33,091 nt of DNA from Burkholderiales bacterium (GTDB taxonomy: Bacteria > Pseudomonadota > Gammaproteobacteria > Burkholderiales > Burkholderiaceae_E), in the NCBI GenBank assembly GCA_017307915.1, contig JAFKGG010000390.1, positions 1 to 33,091 on the forward strand. Direction: 5' to 3'. Numbering within the stretch: the first letter of the stretch is position 1; each line of letters begins with the position of its first letter. The notes beneath the pieces were generated by a model, which was not told where the DNA came from, ran no database searches, and saw only the letters and a list, made by a program, of their open reading frames with translations. This document shows positions 17,334-25,240 of this stretch, one piece after another. A program made the translations under genes and the position numbers.

Positions 17334-18266
17334 TCAGCGTGATCGCTGCAGCTTGCTTCGCAGTTGCGTCAGCATTTTCTTGACGCTGCGGCGCAGCGCG
17401 GCGAGCAGCGCCTCGGCCGCCGGCGGCAGCGGCCGGCGGGCCGGCTCGATCAGAATCAGATCGAGCGAAAGCGCCGGGTCGAGCAGGGTATTGATGCGCA
17501 GCCCGTTGCCGGGCAGGTCGGGCACCATCATGATGCCCGGCAGGATCGCCACCCAGTCGGAGCGTGCGACGAAATCCAGCGTACCGAACATGGTGTCGAT
17601 TTCGAGCCGGGCTTGCACCGCGATGTCATTGCAGGTCAGGTAGGTTTCGATGCGCTGCCGCCGAGCGTTGCGCGCCGTCGGCACGACGATCTTCAGCGGG
17701 CCGAGTTCGGCCAGCCGCATCGGCGCCAGATGCGGCAGCCTGGATGCATTGGCCGATACCAGCAGCTCCGGCGACGTCGCGAAATGGCTGCCGCGAATGC
17801 CGCGGCTGTCGGCGACGGCCGGCACGATCGCGAACGCCAGCTCGCCGGTACGCACGCGCTCGGTGAGTTCGCCGCTGTAGCCTTCGATGACCTGCAAGGC
17901 CACGTTCGGGTGCGCGCGGATGAACTCATCCAGCGCCGGCGCCAGTGTGGCGCGGGTCATGGTCGGCATCAGCCCGACGACCAGCTCGTCGGGCACGCTG
18001 CCGGCGAAACGGCGCATCGCCAGTTCGGCACCGGCGTGAGTCTTCAGCACGTCCAGGCAATGGCGATAGTAGGCGTGGCCGGCCGGCGTAGGCTTGACCA
18101 CGCCGGGCTCGCGCACGAACAGATCGACGCCGAGCCTGGTTTCGATCTTGCGTATGCGTTGCGACACTCCCGACTGCGTCAGGTTTTCGCGGCGCGCGGC
18201 GCCGGTGAAGGATTGCGCTTCATAGGCCGCGACGAACAGTTCGATTTCACGCAGCACGGCAGCCAT
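17334..18266 (-). CDS. LysR-family transcriptional regulator
   Basis: 310 residues from ATG 18266, which begins MAAVLREIELFVAAYEAQS. The HTH is SFTGAARRENLTQSGVSQRIRKIE and the wing is GVDLFVREPGVVKPTPAGH. The effector domain includes LVVGLMPTMTRATLAPAL and SDWVAILPGIMMVPDLPG. The frame is open upstream to 18503 but those residues overlap the divergent promoter and lack similarity. It is divergent from the Bug-enolase operon across 158 bp holding a LysR box, so it most likely regulates that operon; it also lies upstream of the extradiol operon on the same strand. The tail is Arg/Lys-rich. Confidence 0.92.
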   Translation of the reverse strand: MAAVLREIELFVAAYEAQSFTGAARRENLTQSGVSQRIRKIETRLGVDLFVREPGVVKPTPAGHAYYRHCLDVLKTHAGAELAMRRFAGSVPDELVVGLMPTMTRATLAPALDEFIRAHPNVALQVIEGYSGELTERVRTGELAFAIVPAVADSRGIRGSHFATSPELLVSANASRLPHLAPMRLAELGPLKIVVPTARNARRQRIETYLTCNDIAVQARLEIDTMFGTLDFVARSDWVAILPGIMMVPDLPGNGLRINTLLDPALSLDLILIEPARRPLPPAAEALLAALRRSVKKMLTQLRSKLQRSR

Positions 18267-18424
18267 GGCGGTTCCAGTGGCATTAGAGAAAGTAATGAAG
18301 GATAGCAAAACAAATAATTTCCAATTCTGACCCCCCTTCGCTACGCTGCACCTTCGAATCGACAACAGAAGCTGGGATGCACCTGACGGACCGGCGCAGA
18401 CCCGAATCGCGCGAGGAGGAGACG
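18267..18424. promoter_or_regulatory. Divergent LysR/Bug promoter with T-N11-A LysR box
   Basis: CATTA-N7-TAATG at 18281-18297 is a perfect inverted repeat containing the classical LysR T-N11-A spacing. It lies 15 bp from the LysR start, with an AT-rich tract (18298-18330) next to it suited to promoter melting. The Bug gene has GAGGAGG close to its ATG at 18425. Confidence 0.6.
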
Positions 18425-19438
18425 ATGGGGCGACACGACAGGCGTGCAGGGTCACGCCGTGCTTGGATGAGGCAGGCGACGATGACCGGGCTCGGTATGG
18501 CATTGGCGATGCAAGGTGGCGTCGGCTCGGCGCAGCCTGCCTACCCGGCCCGACAGGTGCGGGTGATCGTGCCGTTTCCGCCGGGCGGCGGGGCGGACTT
18601 CATGGGGCGCGAGATCGCCCGGCGCTTGAGCGAGGCCCTGGGACAGCCGTTCGTGGTCGAGAACCGGGCGGGCGCGGCCGGCATCATCGGCTCGGAGCTG
18701 GTTGCCAAGGCGCCGGCCGACGGCTACACGCTGCTGCTGGCCACCACCGGCACGCATTCCAGCAACCCGGTGGCCTACAAGGATCTGCCGTACCACCCGC
18801 TGAAGGATTTCTCGGTGGTATCGATCTTCGCCGACGCACCGTTCATGCTGTGCGTGAACGCCGGCCTGAACATCAACAGCTTTGCCGACCTGATCGCCTA
18901 TTCGAAGCTCAATCCGAAGGCGCTCACCTATGGATCGGCGGGTCTGGGCAGCTCCACGCACCTGGGCTTCGAGGCGCTCAAGCAGCTCACCGGTATCCAG
19001 GTCGAGCACGTGCCGTACAAGGGCCTGCCGCCGGCGATGGCCGATACCTTGTCGGGCCACGTGTCGATGACCTTCGATTCGATCCCCAGTGCTCTGCCGC
19101 ATCTGAACAATGGTCGCATCCGCGTGCTCGGCGTGGGCAGTGCCAAGCGCTTGCAGAACCTGCCGAACGTGCCGACCATCGCCGAGGCGGCGCCGGGTTA
19201 CACGCTGGGTTCCTGGTATGGGCTGCTCGCGCCGGCCGGCACGCCGGCCGACGTGGTGCGCCGGCTCAACGGCGAAGTCAACCGCATCCTGCAGACTAAG
19301 GAATTCCAGGAGCGGCTGGCCGGTGTCGGCGCCACGCCGCTGCTCGGCGACCCTGCGCAGCATGCCGCCTTCCTGGCCAAGGATCTGGAGCGCTGGCTGC
19401 AGGTGGCCAGTTCGTTGAATCTGCGGGCGTCGCAATGA
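18425..19438 (+). CDS. Bug/TctC-family periplasmic solute-binding protein (enolase operon, first copy)
   Basis: 337 residues from ATG 18425, chosen for the GAGGAGG just upstream; an in-frame ATG at 18377 lacks one. The signal peptide has RRAGSRRAWMRQA before a hydrophobic stretch ending at GSAQPA. Family motifs are VRVIVPFPPGGGADFMGRE, NRAGAAGIIGSELVAKAPAD, VEHVPYKGLPPAMADTLSG and LPNVPTIAEAAPGY. It is coupled by ATGA to the enolase gene, suggesting its ligand is that enzyme's substrate or precursor, for example a lactone- or muconate-like acid. Confidence 0.93.
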   Translation: MGRHDRRAGSRRAWMRQATMTGLGMALAMQGGVGSAQPAYPARQVRVIVPFPPGGGADFMGREIARRLSEALGQPFVVENRAGAAGIIGSELVAKAPADGYTLLLATTGTHSSNPVAYKDLPYHPLKDFSVVSIFADAPFMLCVNAGLNINSFADLIAYSKLNPKALTYGSAGLGSSTHLGFEALKQLTGIQVEHVPYKGLPPAMADTLSGHVSMTFDSIPSALPHLNNGRIRVLGVGSAKRLQNLPNVPTIAEAAPGYTLGSWYGLLAPAGTPADVVRRLNGEVNRILQTKEFQERLAGVGATPLLGDPAQHAAFLAKDLERWLQVASSLNLRASQ

Positions 19439-20562
19439 CGGCCACCGTCGATCTGCCGCCGCTGATCATCACCGGCATCGATGCGATGCTGGTGCGGCTG
19501 CCGCTGAAGAAACCGATGCTGATGGCCGGCGTGCGCATCGAGGCGGCCGAGAATCTGCTGGTGCGGATCGAAGCGGCCGATGGCACGATCGGCTGGGGCG
19601 AAGCCGCCTCCGCGCCGACCATGACCGGCGATCTGCCGGCCGGCATGCTCGCTGCCGTGGCGCTGCTGCGGCCGTTGCTGATGGGCCGCGATGCGTTCGC
19701 ACATCCGCAGTTGTCGCGCGCTTGCCAGCAGGCCTTGCACGGCAGCGGGGCGGCCAAGTCGGCGCTCGACATGGCGGTGCTCGATCTATGCGGGCGGCGC
19801 CTGGGCGTGCCGCTGTGGGCGCTGCTTGGCGGCAAGTTGCGCAATGAGCTGCGGCCGATGTTCCTGCTCGGCAATCCGTCGGTGCAAGCCGACATCGAAG
19901 AAGCCCGCGATCGGCTGCAGCGAGGCATCGGCTTCTTCAAGATCAAGGTCGGCGTCAAACCGCTGGCCGAGGAAATCGACACCACGCATCGGTTGCGCGA
20001 AGCGCTGGGCTCCGACGTGACGCTGTGCGCCGACGCCAACATGGGGTTCGCGCCGGAGCAGGCACGGCGCTATGCGCAGGCAGTGGCGCAGGCCGATCTG
20101 CTGTTCCTCGAACAACCGCTGCGCAGCGAGGATCTGCGAGGCATGGCGATGCTGGCGCGCAACTCGCCGGTGCCGCTGTGCGCCGACGAACCGATCGGCA
20201 GCGTCGCCGACATTCTCGACTATCACGCGGCGGCCGCGGCGCAGGGCATCAACCTGAAGACGATCAAGCTCGGCGGCGTCAGTGCAACCGCTCAGGCCGC
20301 AGTGGTGTGCCAGGCCCTTGGGCTGTCGATCAACTTGGCGTGCAAGGTTGCCGAGTCGAGCATCGGCGCCGCCGCGCTGGTGCAGCTCGGGGCCACGGTC
20401 GGCAATCTCGATTGGGGCCTGAGCATCACCAATCACTATCTGGCCGAAGAGCTGACCCTCGAGCCGATCCAGGCGCGCGATGGCGTGATCCGCGTACCCG
20501 ATCGGCCCGGTCTGGGAATCGACGTGGATGTCGAGCGCGTGCAGCGCTTCCGCGTCTGCTGA
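19435..20562 (+). CDS. Muconate-cycloisomerase-like enolase-superfamily enzyme
   Basis: 375 residues. All catalytic residues of the muconate lactonizing subgroup fall at a constant +2 offset from Pseudomonas putida MLE: Lys169-X-Lys171 (FFKIKVG), metal ligands Asp200 (CADAN), Glu226 (LEQP) and Asp251 (ADEP), and Lys275 (NLKTIKLGG). The capping domain is residues 1-130. The subgroup includes muconate cycloisomerases, dipeptide epimerases and N-succinylamino acid racemases, so the reaction (proton abstraction alpha to a carboxylate) is secure but the substrate is not. The start overlaps the upstream Bug stop, and a second Bug gene follows after 22 bp. Confidence 0.88.
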   Translation: MTATVDLPPLIITGIDAMLVRLPLKKPMLMAGVRIEAAENLLVRIEAADGTIGWGEAASAPTMTGDLPAGMLAAVALLRPLLMGRDAFAHPQLSRACQQALHGSGAAKSALDMAVLDLCGRRLGVPLWALLGGKLRNELRPMFLLGNPSVQADIEEARDRLQRGIGFFKIKVGVKPLAEEIDTTHRLREALGSDVTLCADANMGFAPEQARRYAQAVAQADLLFLEQPLRSEDLRGMAMLARNSPVPLCADEPIGSVADILDYHAAAAAQGINLKTIKLGGVSATAQAAVVCQALGLSINLACKVAESSIGAAALVQLGATVGNLDWGLSITNHYLAEELTLEPIQARDGVIRVPDRPGLGIDVDVERVQRFRVC

Positions 20563-20584
20563 AAACGATTGGAGGAAAGCGACG

Positions 20585-21580
20585 ATGACGACGCGTAGTG
20601 TTCGCAGACGAGTGTTGAACACAGCCCTGTTGCTGGGTGTTCCGCCGGTTCTACCCATTGCCGTTCGAGCGCAGGAAGCCTATCCGGCGCGGCCGCTGCG
20701 CATGATCGTGCCGTATCCGTCGGGGGGCGCGATCGACACGATCGCACGCACGGTCGCTGAGCAGTTGAGCCGCCAGATGGGCCAACCGGTGCTGGTGGAC
20801 AACCGGCCCGGAGCGGGCGGCCGCGTGGCCACCGAGATCCTGGCGCGTGCGCAGGCCGATGGCCACACGATGCTGATCACTACGGCGGCGCCGATCAGCG
20901 TCGCGCCGGCGCTCACCAACAAGCTGCCTTATGCCGTGGAGAAGGATCTTCTGCCGGTGGCACGCGTGGCCGAGATCATCAACGTGATGCTGGTCAATCC
21001 TGCCAGCGGCGTCGGCTCGGTGGCCGAGTTCGTCGAATGGGCGCGTCGCAAAGGCGGGCCGATCCGCTACGGCAGCGCCGGCGTGGGCTCGGCCGATCAT
21101 CTGGCCGGCGAGCTGTTCCAGAGTCTCACCGGCCTGCCGATGCTGCACGTGCCGTACAAGGGCGGCGGCGCGGCGCTGGTCGATCTGTCGTCGGGCGTGA
21201 TCGACGTGGGCTTTTCGACCTACGTCGTGGCGTCGCCGCTGATTACCTCGAAAAAGATCAACGTCATCGCCGTGACCACCGGCGAACGGCAAGCGCTGCT
21301 GTCGAACCTGCAGACGGTAGCCGAAACGGTGCCGGGTTTTTCGATCAGCAACTGGGCCGGCGTATTCGTACCGAAGGAAACGCCGATCGCGGCGGCGCGG
21401 CGGCTGTACACCGAACTGGGCAAGGCGGTGAGTGTCGCGGGCGTCAGAGAAAAACTCAATGCGGCGGCGATCGAGACGGTGTTCAGCAAGTCGATGGACG
21501 AATTCTCGGGTTTCGTTCGCGACGACACGCGGCAATGGGCGCGCATCGTCAAGCAGGCGGGCGTCCCGATGGAGCAATGA
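20585..21580 (+). CDS. Bug/TctC-family periplasmic solute-binding protein (enolase operon, second copy)
   Basis: 331 residues from ATG 20585, preceded by GGAGGAAAGCGACG. The signal peptide RSVRRRVLNTALLLGVPPVL ends near AVRAQEA. Family motifs are MIVPYPSGGAIDTIART, NRPGAGGRVATEILARAQADGH, MLHVPYKGGGAALVDLSSGVI and a shortened NLQTVAETVPGF in place of the usual LPxVPTxxEAG block. It is clearly diverged from the copy at 18425, so the two may recognise different ligands of one pathway rather than be a recent duplication. Confidence 0.92.
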   Translation: MTTRSVRRRVLNTALLLGVPPVLPIAVRAQEAYPARPLRMIVPYPSGGAIDTIARTVAEQLSRQMGQPVLVDNRPGAGGRVATEILARAQADGHTMLITTAAPISVAPALTNKLPYAVEKDLLPVARVAEIINVMLVNPASGVGSVAEFVEWARRKGGPIRYGSAGVGSADHLAGELFQSLTGLPMLHVPYKGGGAALVDLSSGVIDVGFSTYVVASPLITSKKINVIAVTTGERQALLSNLQTVAETVPGFSISNWAGVFVPKETPIAAARRLYTELGKAVSVAGVREKLNAAAIETVFSKSMDEFSGFVRDDTRQWARIVKQAGVPMEQ

Positions 21581-21610
21581 ACCGCAAGGCGGGGATAAGG
21601 GAAAACAGCG

Positions 21611-22621
21611 ATGAGTACAGTAGAAATTCTTGAACAGCCGACCGATCAGGCGGCTTTCACGGTGCGGCGCAAGCCGTTCGAAGGCGCGATCGTCTGGGAT
21701 CGCGACAGCCTGGCGCCCGACTCAGGCGTGATCCGGGTCGACGAGCGCTGCCAGCGCGAGATCGATGCCATGGTCGACGTACTGCGCCACAACCGGCTGC
21801 CGCTGGAGCTGCTGTCGCCCGACGAATTCGAGCTGCCGGCCTGCCGCGCGCTGATGCGGCGCGCGAAGGCGGAACTGGAAGAGGGAGTGGGTTTCGTCAT
21901 CATCGACCGCATTGCCAGCGAGCGCTACAGCGTCGACGAGAACCGGCAGCTGTACTGGGTGCTGGCGCAACTGATCGAGCGGCCCGTGGCCCAGGATTCG
22001 CAGGGCCGCATGGTGTACAGCGTGCAGGACGAAGGCAAGCCGGTGGGCAACGGCGTGCGGCCGGTGCTGACCGCGGTGGGGCAACCCTTTCACACCGACA
22101 ACAACTTCAATCTGTGTCCGCCCGACTATGTGGCCCTGTATTGCCTGCGCACCGCGATGCAAGGCGGCATCAACAGCATCGTGAGCTTCTATCGCGTCTA
22201 TAACGAATTGCTTGAACGCGAGCCCGGACTGCTCGAACGCTTGCATCAACCGTTCCTGTTCGATCGCCAGCGCGAGCATACCGAGGGCGACCCGATGGTG
22301 CTCAGTCATCCGGCCTTCGAGAGCGATGGCGAGCGGCTGCTGTGCCGCTTCTCGATCAAGCAGGTCAGCAACGGCTACCTGCTGGCCGGGCGCAAGCCCG
22401 ACGCGTTGGGCGAACGCGCATTGGCCACACTCGAATCGATCATGCGCGAACCCGAGTTCCAGCGCGAGTTCTTTTTCGAGCCGGGGCAGATCCAGATCGT
22501 GGACAACCGCCGCTGCGGCCATCGGCGCACGGCCTTTACCGACTTCCCTGAACCCGAACGCCGGCGCCTGCTGCTGCGCTTGTGGCTGCGCGGGCAAGGG
22601 CGTCGCTTCTACAACGGTTGA
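21611..22621 (+). CDS. TauD/TfdA-like Fe(II)/2-oxoglutarate-dependent dioxygenase
   Basis: 336 residues. The iron facial triad is His161-X-Asp163 (PFHTDNNFN) and distal His304 (RCGHRRTAF), with arginines downstream (RRRLLLRLWL) that can bind 2-oxoglutarate. TauD-type enzymes hydroxylate or oxidatively cleave carboxylate or sulfonate substrates, releasing CO2 and succinate. The N-terminal 90 residues are less conserved. It lies 30 bp after the second Bug gene and 21 bp before a flavin reductase, so it belongs to the same operon. The substrate is unknown. Confidence 0.83.
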   Translation: MSTVEILEQPTDQAAFTVRRKPFEGAIVWDRDSLAPDSGVIRVDERCQREIDAMVDVLRHNRLPLELLSPDEFELPACRALMRRAKAELEEGVGFVIIDRIASERYSVDENRQLYWVLAQLIERPVAQDSQGRMVYSVQDEGKPVGNGVRPVLTAVGQPFHTDNNFNLCPPDYVALYCLRTAMQGGINSIVSFYRVYNELLEREPGLLERLHQPFLFDRQREHTEGDPMVLSHPAFESDGERLLCRFSIKQVSNGYLLAGRKPDALGERALATLESIMREPEFQREFFFEPGQIQIVDNRRCGHRRTAFTDFPEPERRRLLLRLWLRGQGRRFYNG

Positions 22622-22642
22622 AGCGATCGACCAGGAAATCCG

Positions 22643-23179
22643 ATGATGATCGACGAACGAGCCTTTCCCGTCGAAGCGTCGCCGCGCCGGATCGAGCCGA
22701 TCCTGCACGCCAGCGGCGATGCGCGTGCGTTGCGCAACGCGCTGGGCCGTTTCGCCACCGGCGTGACGGTGGTGACGACGATCGGCGACGACGGCGTGGC
22801 GTGCGGCGTGACCGCCAGCTCGTTCAACTCGGTGTCGCTCGATCCGCCGATGGTGCTGTGGTCGCAATCGAACAGCGCGCCCAGCAACCGCGTTTTCCAG
22901 CGTGCGGCGTTCTACTGCGTGAATGTGCTGGGGGCGCACCAGCGCGATCTCTCGGATCGTTTCGCGCGGCCGGCGGCTAACAAGTTCGAGGGCGTCGACT
23001 ATGCGCTGTCGGAAGAGAACCTGCCAATGATCGGCGGCGCCATCGCGCGCTTCATCTGCCGCAACGACTACAAGTGCTATGGCGGCGATCACACGATCTT
23101 CGTCGGCACGGTGGTGCGCTTCGGGCATCTGCCCGATAGCGAACCGCTGATCTTCTTCGGTGGACGGTATCGCGGCTGA
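22643..23179 (+). CDS. Flavin reductase (split-barrel) partner of the luciferase-like monooxygenase
   Basis: 178 residues. NALGRFATGVTVVTTIGDDG, GVTASSFNSVSLDPPMVLWS, AAFYCVNVLGAHQRDLSDRF and HTIFVGTVVRFG are all standard for the flavin-reductase-like domain. It shares this pattern with the reductase at 10838-11401, but each lies beside a different oxygenase. Established role: reduces FMN or FAD with NAD(P)H and hands it to an oxygenase, here most simply the protein encoded 35 bp downstream. Tandem ATGs (22643, 22646) leave the start ambiguous by one codon. Confidence 0.92.
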   Translation: MMIDERAFPVEASPRRIEPILHASGDARALRNALGRFATGVTVVTTIGDDGVACGVTASSFNSVSLDPPMVLWSQSNSAPSNRVFQRAAFYCVNVLGAHQRDLSDRFARPAANKFEGVDYALSEENLPMIGGAIARFICRNDYKCYGGDHTIFVGTVVRFGHLPDSEPLIFFGGRYRG

Positions 23180-23214
23180 GCCTGTCGGTCCACCGCTTTT
23201 CAACGGAGATTCGA

Positions 23215-24345
23215 ATGAAATTGGGCATGTTCATGATGCCGCTGCACCCGCCGCATCGCAATTACGTGCAGACGCTGCGCGAAGATCGCGAGGCCGTGCT
23301 GCTGGCCGATGCCTTGGGCTTCGACGAGGCTTTCGTCGGCGAGCACGTGACCGACCGTGCCGAGACGATCACGTCGTCGCTGATGTTTCTGTCCAGCCTG
23401 GCGCATGAAACGCGCCGCATCCGGCTCGGCACCGGCACGCTGAACTTGCCGAATGCGCATCCGGCTGCCGTGGCGGCACAGGTGGCGATGCTCGATCACA
23501 TGCTGGAAGGCCGCTTCATCATGGGCATCAGCCCCGGCGGATTGATGTCCGACGCCGAGGTGTTCGGCAATCTGGGCAACAACCGCAACGAGATGTTCGT
23601 CGAGTGCATCGATACGGTGCTGAAGATCTGGAGCGGCGAGCCGCCCTATGACATCCAGGGCAAATACTGGAACGTGTCGGTGGGCAAGACGATGATCCCC
23701 GAGATCGGCCAGGGCTTCATCTTCAAGCCGTATCAGCAGCCGCACCCGCCGATCGTCGGCACCGCGGTGGCGCCGTTCTCGGTCGGTGTCACCGAGATGG
23801 CCAAGCGCGGCTGGCAGCCGATCTCGGCGAATTTCCTGATGCCGAAGTGGGTGGCTTCGCATTGGCCGAAATACGTCGAGGGGCGCCGGGCGGTGGGTGC
23901 CGTCGCCGACCCGTCCGAGTGGCGCATCGCCAAGTGCATCTTCGTGGCCGACGACGAAACCACCGCCGCGCAGTACGGCCTGAGTGAGCAAGGCCCTTAC
24001 CATTTCTATTTCAAGCAGCTCGTGCGCAAGCTGGTCGGCGGCGGCGGGCGCTCGAACCTGTTCAAGACTGATCCCGATACGCCCGACGCGATGATCACCG
24101 CCGACTATGTGACGCAGCGGCTGGTCATCGCGGGCACGCCCGACAGCGTCGTCGAACAATTGCTGGCGTTTCGCGATGAAGTGGGCGATTTCGGCACGCT
24201 GCTGTATGCCTGCATGGATTGGCAGGATGCGGCGTTGGGCAAGCGCTCGATGCAGTTGATGGCCGAGCAGGTGATGCCGAAGCTGAACCGCGCCATCGCC
24301 GCACGGCGCCCGTTGGGTACCGGTTCGATTGCGACGGCTGCGTGA
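23215..24345 (+). CDS. Luciferase-like (LLM class) flavin-dependent monooxygenase
   Basis: 376 residues of a TIM-barrel bacterial-luciferase-type protein. Marks are MKLGMFMMPLHPPHRNY, DALGFDEAFVGEHV, RRIRLGTGTLNLPNAHPAAV, LDHMLEGRFIMGISPGG and the late VIAGTPDSVVEQLLAFRDEVG. The family uses reduced FMN from a separate reductase to insert oxygen, as in limonene monooxygenase, alkanal luciferase or Baeyer-Villiger reactions. The upstream reductase completes the two-component system. SD GGAG is well placed before ATG 23215. It is the last gene of this operon before the GntR promoter. Confidence 0.92.
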   Translation: MKLGMFMMPLHPPHRNYVQTLREDREAVLLADALGFDEAFVGEHVTDRAETITSSLMFLSSLAHETRRIRLGTGTLNLPNAHPAAVAAQVAMLDHMLEGRFIMGISPGGLMSDAEVFGNLGNNRNEMFVECIDTVLKIWSGEPPYDIQGKYWNVSVGKTMIPEIGQGFIFKPYQQPHPPIVGTAVAPFSVGVTEMAKRGWQPISANFLMPKWVASHWPKYVEGRRAVGAVADPSEWRIAKCIFVADDETTAAQYGLSEQGPYHFYFKQLVRKLVGGGGRSNLFKTDPDTPDAMITADYVTQRLVIAGTPDSVVEQLLAFRDEVGDFGTLLYACMDWQDAALGKRSMQLMAEQVMPKLNRAIAARRPLGTGSIATAA

Positions 24346-24388
24346 CATGGGGCGGGCGCATTGCGCTCGATGAGCGATTCTCCGGCGA

Positions 24389-24448
24389 TTGACATCGCCA
24401 AAGGCACGAGCTTAGACTGAGGGCGATTGATACGAACTTGATACAAAC
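24389..24448 (+). promoter_or_regulatory. Promoter plus 11-bp tandem operator of the GntR operon
   Basis: TTGACA at 24389-24394, 18-bp spacer, TAGACT at 24413-24418. Immediately after, TTGATACGAAC (24427-24437) and TTGATACAAAC (24438-24448) form an 11-bp direct repeat, one helical turn apart, ending three bases before the GntR ATG. A repressor bound there would block transcription start, fitting autoregulation. No Shine-Dalgarno is visible, so the leader is short. Confidence 0.6.
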
Positions 24449-24451
24449 CAA

Positions 24452-25240
24452 ATGACTGACTCGGCCCGTTCGGGCGTGCCGCTGCACCTGCAAATCGCGC
24501 GCATTCTGCGCGCCCGTATCGAGTCGGGCTGCTGGCCGGGCGAAGGCGCGCCGGCGACCGAGCACGGTTTGTGCGAAGAATTCGGCGCCAGCCGCACAAC
24601 GGTGCGCCAGGCGCTGCGCCAATTGAAGAGTGCCGGCCTGCTCGAAAGCCGTACCGGCGTGGGCACGCGCAGCCTGCGGCCGCCGGCGCCCAAGCGCCTG
24701 CTGCGCGGCAATGGCGACCCGCTGCACGCCGGGCTGAACACCCGCCCGCGCGTGGTGGCGGCGGGCGAAGTACCGTGTCCGCGCCGTATCGCTGAATTCT
24801 TCGGCATCGAGGCCGGCAGTCCGGTCTGGCATTTCGTGCGTTTGCACATGATCGACGGGCAGCCGCTGTCGGTCGTCGATTCGTATCTGCCGGCGCAACT
24901 GGGGGCCAGCTTTACCCGCGCCGAGCTGAACCGCCCGATGTATGAGCTGCTGTGGGAACGCTTCGGCATCCGCCTGCATCGCAGCGTGCATACGCTGCGC
25001 GTGGGCCGCGCCGAGGTCGACGTCGCGCCGCTGCTGGGCGTGCCGCTGGCCGATCCGGTGCTGCGCATCCAGTCGTCGGTGTATCTGGCCGATGGCAAGC
25101 CGATCCGCTGGACTGAAAACTACTTCCACGAAGACCGCTACGAATACGTCGCCGAAATGAAATGGGCGGCGCCCGACGGACCGCGCAAGCCGAAGACGGT
25201 ACGCGGTACGGCGCGCGCGCACGACGGGGGCAAGCCATGA
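24452..25240 (+). CDS. GntR-family (HutC subfamily) transcriptional regulator
   Basis: 262 residues. The N-terminal winged HTH (LQIARILRARIESGCWPG ... LCEEFGASRTTVRQALRQLKSAGLLESRTGVGT) covers about residues 13-72. The UTRA effector-binding domain covers about residues 85-235 (FVRLHMIDGQPLSVVDSYLP, IRWTENYFHEDRYEY). HutC-type members usually repress their operon and release DNA on binding a pathway metabolite. The first gene of the operon and ATGA overlap with the lyase gene indicate local control. The ATG lacks an SD. Confidence 0.94.
   Translation: MTDSARSGVPLHLQIARILRARIESGCWPGEGAPATEHGLCEEFGASRTTVRQALRQLKSAGLLESRTGVGTRSLRPPAPKRLLRGNGDPLHAGLNTRPRVVAAGEVPCPRRIAEFFGIEAGSPVWHFVRLHMIDGQPLSVVDSYLPAQLGASFTRAELNRPMYELLWERFGIRLHRSVHTLRVGRAEVDVAPLLGVPLADPVLRIQSSVYLADGKPIRWTENYFHEDRYEYVAEMKWAAPDGPRKPKTVRGTARAHDGGKP

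Noticed and set aside
21722-23203. A 493-codon antisense frame opposite the TauD-like and flavin reductase genes
   Set aside because: Same reasoning: the sense genes carry clear motifs and normal lengths, while the antisense product is low-complexity.
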